A stretch of 54,056 nucleotides of DNA, from the NCBI GenBank assembly GCA_016928295.1, contig JAFGLA010000021.1, forward strand, positions 1-54,056, in the 5' to 3' direction. This stretch comes from Opitutales bacterium. GTDB lineage: Bacteria; Verrucomicrobiota; Verrucomicrobiia; Opitutales; Oceanipulchritudinaceae. Numbering within the stretch: position 1 is the stretch's first letter; each line of letters opens with the position of its first letter. Of this stretch, positions 51,127 through 54,056 are shown piece by piece. The position numbers and the translations under genes are program-made. A model generated the notes under the pieces. It was not told the origin of the DNA. It ran no database searches and saw only the letters and a list, made by a program, of their open reading frames with translations.

Positions 51127-51478
51127 GGGGGTGTTCCGGAATTCGACCGTTGACTGGTGCTTATGATTGCAAGACGGAGATGGTGGTTGGCTCCGTATCA
51201 ATATCCACCAAGCCATTAAACGGCACAGAAGAATACGCACTCGCGGCTTAATTAACGCCGCGACGTTTCACCGCCCACGCCAGCCAAGTGGATGAAACGA
51301 CGTATGCTGGTATAGCAATGGACCGGATCTCCGGGTTCAACGCCGTAACTGACAGGGGAATGGCTCAAGGGAAGCAAGCCGATAAGCGTCCCAAGGGCGA
51401 GACTCAAACAATCGGCTAAGCTTGTAGAAGTCATAAGCGAAGGTTTTCGGGACGCGGGTTCAACTCCCGCCACCTCCA
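51127..51478 (+). ncRNA. ssrA: Transfer-messenger RNA (tmRNA)
   Basis: The 5' end GGGGGTG (51127-51133) pairs with CACCTCC (51471-51477), forming the tRNA-like acceptor stem. The 5' side continues with TTCGACC, typical of tmRNA, and the 3' part has the T arm GCGGGTTCAACTCCCGC (51454-51470). The tag frame ends with codons for EEYALAA followed by TAA at 51249-51251, matching the tmRNA tag ending Leu-Ala-Ala; upstream codons read PLNGT, and the resume codon was not fixed. CCA is not encoded. tmRNA rescues stalled ribosomes together with SmpB. Its 3' end is a common integration site, and an integrase gene follows. Confidence 0.92.
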
Positions 51479-51555
51479 AGAAATTTCTGTTTTGAGCCGT
51501 GTCGTAAGCGGCTAATATAGCGTATCTTACGAATCTCGAACGCATTGCGTGCAAC

Positions 51556-51636
51556 TGCGCTCAGGACAGTTTTTGCGCTCTCAGGACAACTCGACGCTAC
51601 TGGGTGTGGAAAATCTGCCTTAACTATGCCTTAACT
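51556..51636. repeat. Short direct repeats between ssrA and the abiE pair (possible integrase arm sites)
   Basis: Two repeat pairs occur just inside the presumed element: TGCGCTCAGGACA (51556-51568) with TGCGCTCTCAGGACA (51574-51588), and GCCTTAACT twice (51617-51625 and 51628-51636). Such paired short repeats near an attachment site fit arm-type binding sites of tyrosine recombinases, but this is inference. Confidence 0.4.
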
Positions 51637-51674
51637 CTGGTTGCCCGTTCGTGTGTGCGGAATGTCGCACGTCG

Positions 51675-52526
51675 CTACTGCCAGATGGGGCTTAGCTTGT
51701 CTGACAGTTTGCCGATCAATTCCCCGAATGATCCGCAGGGCTCGCTTAGGTTGTTGCGCTTGAGGAACTGCTTCCATGCCTGTTCCTTCTGGGTAGCGAA
51801 AGCGGGCGTGAAGGCATGTGGCGTTGCGGGAGGCAATGTGGTGCCCCGACGCTCACATGTCGCACGGACCGCTTGCCGTAGCATCTGCGTATCTACGTCG
51901 AAGCGCGAGGACATGAACCACAAATCGAAGAAGTCCTTCATGCGCGTGTTAGTGGCGTCGAGCCGCACGGCGGCTTCGATCTTCTCCGCCATCGCTGTAT
52001 AGACCGGGTAAGCCCGGATGCGCGGCGCCGGAAAGTCTGGGAGCAGGTTGGGGAAAGTCACCTCGTCCGCCGCTGGTGTGATGACGTCGCCAAACCCGAT
52101 GTCGATATGCACGCTGATACGCGCGCCGCCAAGCCATGCGAGGAACTTGACCTCCAGTCCGCCGTAGGCATCCACGGCACGAATCGGGCCGACGGAAAGC
52201 GTGTTCGCATCGAACACGAGCCCATCCTCGGCCTCCATCGCCAACAGTTCGGCAAAGACGCTCCGAATGTCCTCCATGTCCGAACTGCCGAAACCCAGCA
52301 GGTCGGCATCGCGGGTGGGGCGATGGTCGAATGCATTCCAGACGGCGAAGAGCATCGCGCCCTTGAGGACGAAACGATCCGCGTGCCGCGACTGCGATAG
52401 CCTCGCCAGCAGCCGCTCAATGGCGAAGCGCACGAGAATGGCATCGAAGTCCACGCCTTGGGCGGCGGCGATTTGCGACAGACGTTGGCGAACGGAAGCC
52501 GCGATGTTTGTGGGCTTGCTGGTCAT
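51675..52526 (-). CDS. AbiEii-family nucleotidyltransferase toxin
   Basis: From the ATG at 52526 the 283-residue protein matches AbiEii/DUF1814 nucleotidyltransferases: FVLKGAMLFAVWNAF followed by RPTRDADLLGFG, the nucleotidyltransferase metal motif (DxD with preceding GA), then VHIDIGFGDVITP and, in the C-terminal helical half, the conserved NTRMKDFFDLWFMSSRF. AbiEii proteins are GTP-binding toxins that stop growth, for instance during phage infection, and are neutralised by AbiEi. The start overlaps the stop of the AbiEi-like gene by ATGA. The frame continuing to 52847 is spurious. The pair lies in the putative element behind ssrA. Confidence 0.85.
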   Translation of the reverse strand: MTSKPTNIAASVRQRLSQIAAAQGVDFDAILVRFAIERLLARLSQSRHADRFVLKGAMLFAVWNAFDHRPTRDADLLGFGSSDMEDIRSVFAELLAMEAEDGLVFDANTLSVGPIRAVDAYGGLEVKFLAWLGGARISVHIDIGFGDVITPAADEVTFPNLLPDFPAPRIRAYPVYTAMAEKIEAAVRLDATNTRMKDFFDLWFMSSRFDVDTQMLRQAVRATCERRGTTLPPATPHAFTPAFATQKEQAWKQFLKRNNLSEPCGSFGELIGKLSDKLSPIWQ

Positions 52527-53131
52527 GATGAGAGTAGGGTGGTGATGTAGGGTTCGATCACACGCGCCACGCGGCAGATGCGGGCGTAGTGCATGATGTC
52601 GGCGACGCTGCACTTGCGCTGCGCAAGAGCGTCGCGCAGCGCCTCGATCGCGACATCGAGGCCGTATTTGTTGCGATACTTGAACAGGTCGGCGACGGTT
52701 TTGGCCACGCAATAGACGCGGAGCTTGACGCCCTCGGCCTCGATTGTTTCCACGCCCTCGCTGAAAGCCTTGCCGGAAAGCCTGATGACCCGCGTACCGA
52801 CAAAGTCGATTCTCGGCCTCCACGCGCTCGGGCCGATGGCAAACCACACTTCGCGCGGATTCTGCCGCGTGATGTCATGCAGGCGGCATGCCGTCAGAAG
52901 GCAGAAGACGGCATTGGGCACCGCCTTGGCGACGAGGACGCAGGTGTTCTTTTCCGTCAGTTCGGCGTCTTGCGAGACATAAAGCCCGCGCCCGACGCGC
53001 CGGATCATCCCGTCTCGTTCCGCCTGGGTGATGGCCATACGCGAAAGCCCAAGCGAGGCGAGGTCGCGGCTCCGAAGAACCGTGGCATTCCTGAACGCTC
53101 CCTTAATCCAGTCTCTCTGCGTGGTTGTCAT
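52523..53131 (-). CDS. AbiEi-family antitoxin
   Basis: From the ATG at 53131 the 202-residue protein shows an N-terminal winged helix (residues ~1-60: VLRSRDLASLGLSRMAI, then GMIRRVGRGLYV), which in AbiEi binds its own promoter, and the AbiEi C-terminal domain (VFCLLTACRLHDIT, REVWFAIGP, VYCVAKTVADLFKYRNKYG, DVAIEALRDAL). The last segment ending in LRDAL is a hallmark. AbiEi is a type IV antitoxin and autorepressor. The start at 53191 would add a hydrophobic leader of no known use and is rejected. It and the toxin gene overlap by four bases. Confidence 0.87.
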   Translation of the reverse strand: MTTTQRDWIKGAFRNATVLRSRDLASLGLSRMAITQAERDGMIRRVGRGLYVSQDAELTEKNTCVLVAKAVPNAVFCLLTACRLHDITRQNPREVWFAIGPSAWRPRIDFVGTRVIRLSGKAFSEGVETIEAEGVKLRVYCVAKTVADLFKYRNKYGLDVAIEALRDALAQRKCSVADIMHYARICRVARVIEPYITTLLSS

Positions 53132-53228
53132 TACAAAACCTATGAGAATATGCATCAGGATGTATGAAATGTAAAGAATGATCCACTTCACCCTATGGTT
53201 CCCCGCTCACTCTGGTAGAGTGGGCGTG

Positions 53229-54056
53229 ATGGGAACTCGCAATCACTGTTTGGGGCCGCGACAGATCGCACGATTTGAGCAGGCGGCTTCACTCTTGCCG
53301 GGCTTGGACCCGGTGGAAATCTACCGCTTCTACATTCGCCATACGCAGAGCGGGCGGAAGGCGGTCGCGTTCGCTGACGCCTCGCGCAGCTACCTCCAGA
53401 TGCTCGTCGAAACGGGCCGTGCTGTTGCCTACGTGAGCCATGCCCGCAAGGCGCTGGAGGACTTTGCCGAGGACCTTGGTAGCCACGACATTGCGGACTA
53501 CGACGCCGAGGCAATTCGCGGCCACCTCTATGGCCTCAACTACTCGCCGGTCACGATCCGCCACCGGCGCGGGCACCTCCTTTGCGCCTTCGCCTGGTGG
53601 GCCGAACAGGGCTGGATCGACGCGAACCCCGTGGAGAAAATCAAGCGCCCGAGCGTCGTCAGCGGCGAGCCGGGCATTTTGCCAGTCGCCGACATGGAAC
53701 GCCTCTTCCGCGCCAACGAAAAGGTTGACCCCGGCATCTGCGGGATCCTCGCACTCGGGGCGTTTGCCGGAATGCGCACCTCGGCCATCGGGCGGCTCGA
53801 TTTCGAGGAACTGGACTTCGGCCAGCGCGGCATCCTGACGCCCGCCTGCAAGACGAAAAAGCGGCGCCGCCAGTGGATTGAGGGCCTGCCGGAAAACCTC
53901 TGGAAGTGGCTGGAGCGCACGCCGCCGGAGATCTTCGCCCTCGACGGCCGCCAGCTACTGCACCGCCGCGCCGAGGCATTCAAGCGCGCGGGGCTGCTCA
54001 TCGAGGCCGACGACATCGCCTACGAAAACCGCAAGCGCGAGGCGAGGGGAGAGCCG
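53229..54056 (+). CDS. Tyrosine recombinase/integrase, N-terminal part (runs off the window)
   Basis: The frame is open from the ATG at 53229 (GTGs at 53220 and 53226 are alternatives) to the last base, giving 276 residues with no stop. The first ~70 residues are an unrecognised leader. Residues ~70-140 form the core-binding, SAM-like domain of phage integrases (RKALEDFAEDLG through YSPVTIRHRRGHLL and GWIDANPVEKIKRP). The catalytic domain starts at ~150 with FAGMRTSAIGRLDFEELDF, holding the first catalytic Arg, and a Lys-rich beta-hairpin (CKTKKRRRQWI). The His-x-x-Arg and Tyr would lie beyond the window. It diverges from the abiE pair by about 100 bases. It probably integrates at ssrA. Confidence 0.82.
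   Translation, partial: MGTRNHCLGPRQIARFEQAASLLPGLDPVEIYRFYIRHTQSGRKAVAFADASRSYLQMLVETGRAVAYVSHARKALEDFAEDLGSHDIADYDAEAIRGHLYGLNYSPVTIRHRRGHLLCAFAWWAEQGWIDANPVEKIKRPSVVSGEPGILPVADMERLFRANEKVDPGICGILALGAFAGMRTSAIGRLDFEELDFGQRGILTPACKTKKRRRQWIEGLPENLWKWLERTPPEIFALDGRQLLHRRAEAFKRAGLLIEADDIAYENRKREARGEP

Noticed and set aside
51252-51554. A 100-codon minus-strand frame over the tmRNA 3' half
   Set aside because: It lies inside and across ssrA, whose structure explains the sequence, and its product matches nothing.

Overview
This window looks like a chromosomal segment of a Verrucomicrobiota bacterium, most likely from the Opitutae/Puniceicoccales. The pointers are a PEP-CTERM protein, a tryptophan-rich C-terminal tail on a secreted phosphatase, a TonB-dependent receptor, secreted glycoside hydrolases (GH39-like, GH13, CBM35-GH26), many lipoproteins, and start sites that mostly lack a strong Shine-Dalgarno sequence. 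The lineage call is inference from gene content, since no rRNA is present.

Layout. 1-3320: the 3' end of leuA, uppP, and a regulator with an N-terminal CARF/RtcR-like domain and a degenerate sigma-54-type AAA+ module. 3357-7744 (minus): an operon of a MotA/TolQ/ExbB-like membrane protein, a MotB/TolR-like single-pass protein with a long coiled coil and a trypsin-like C-terminus, and hemW. 7922-8143: a hairpin-rich element bounded by inverted repeats. 8189-16867: housekeeping genes (def, a small coiled-coil protein, typA, an isolated nuoE, a DUF1573 protein, a secreted GH39-like enzyme, a degenerate metallo-beta-lactamase-fold protein, pdxH, a Fur-family regulator). 17112-20976 (minus): five secreted proteins, mostly lipoproteins (CsgG-like, COG3014-like, a small lipoprotein, YcfL-like, LpoB-like). 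21311-25564: a Ser/Thr kinase, hpf, an SDR, an RluA-type pseudouridine synthase and an APS kinase. 25625-34881: secreted GH13, gltA, a his cluster (hisC, hisB, hisH) with an mscS channel gene inside it, and secreted CBM35-GH26.

35151-39415 (minus) is a cassette of SxtJ-like protein, carbamoyltransferase, DUF5989 protein and SGNH/TPR protein. 39595-47425 holds a TonB-dependent receptor and two divergent alkaline phosphatase genes, one of them a tandem two-domain enzyme. 47478-50552 is a very compact trio: a SPINDLY/GT41-like glycosyltransferase, a methyltransferase-fold protein and a PEP-CTERM protein.

The last 3 kb starts with the tmRNA gene (ssrA, 51127-51478). Immediately after it come an AbiEi/AbiEii toxin-antitoxin pair and a tyrosine recombinase that runs off the window. 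This looks like one end of an integrative element inserted at the 3' end of ssrA.

The strongest candidates for undescribed biology are the MotA/MotB-like pair at 4524-7744, the CARF-like regulator at 1827-3320, the structured element at 7922-8143, and the tandem phosphatase with its Trp-rich tail. All family calls were made by eye from motifs; no database search was run.
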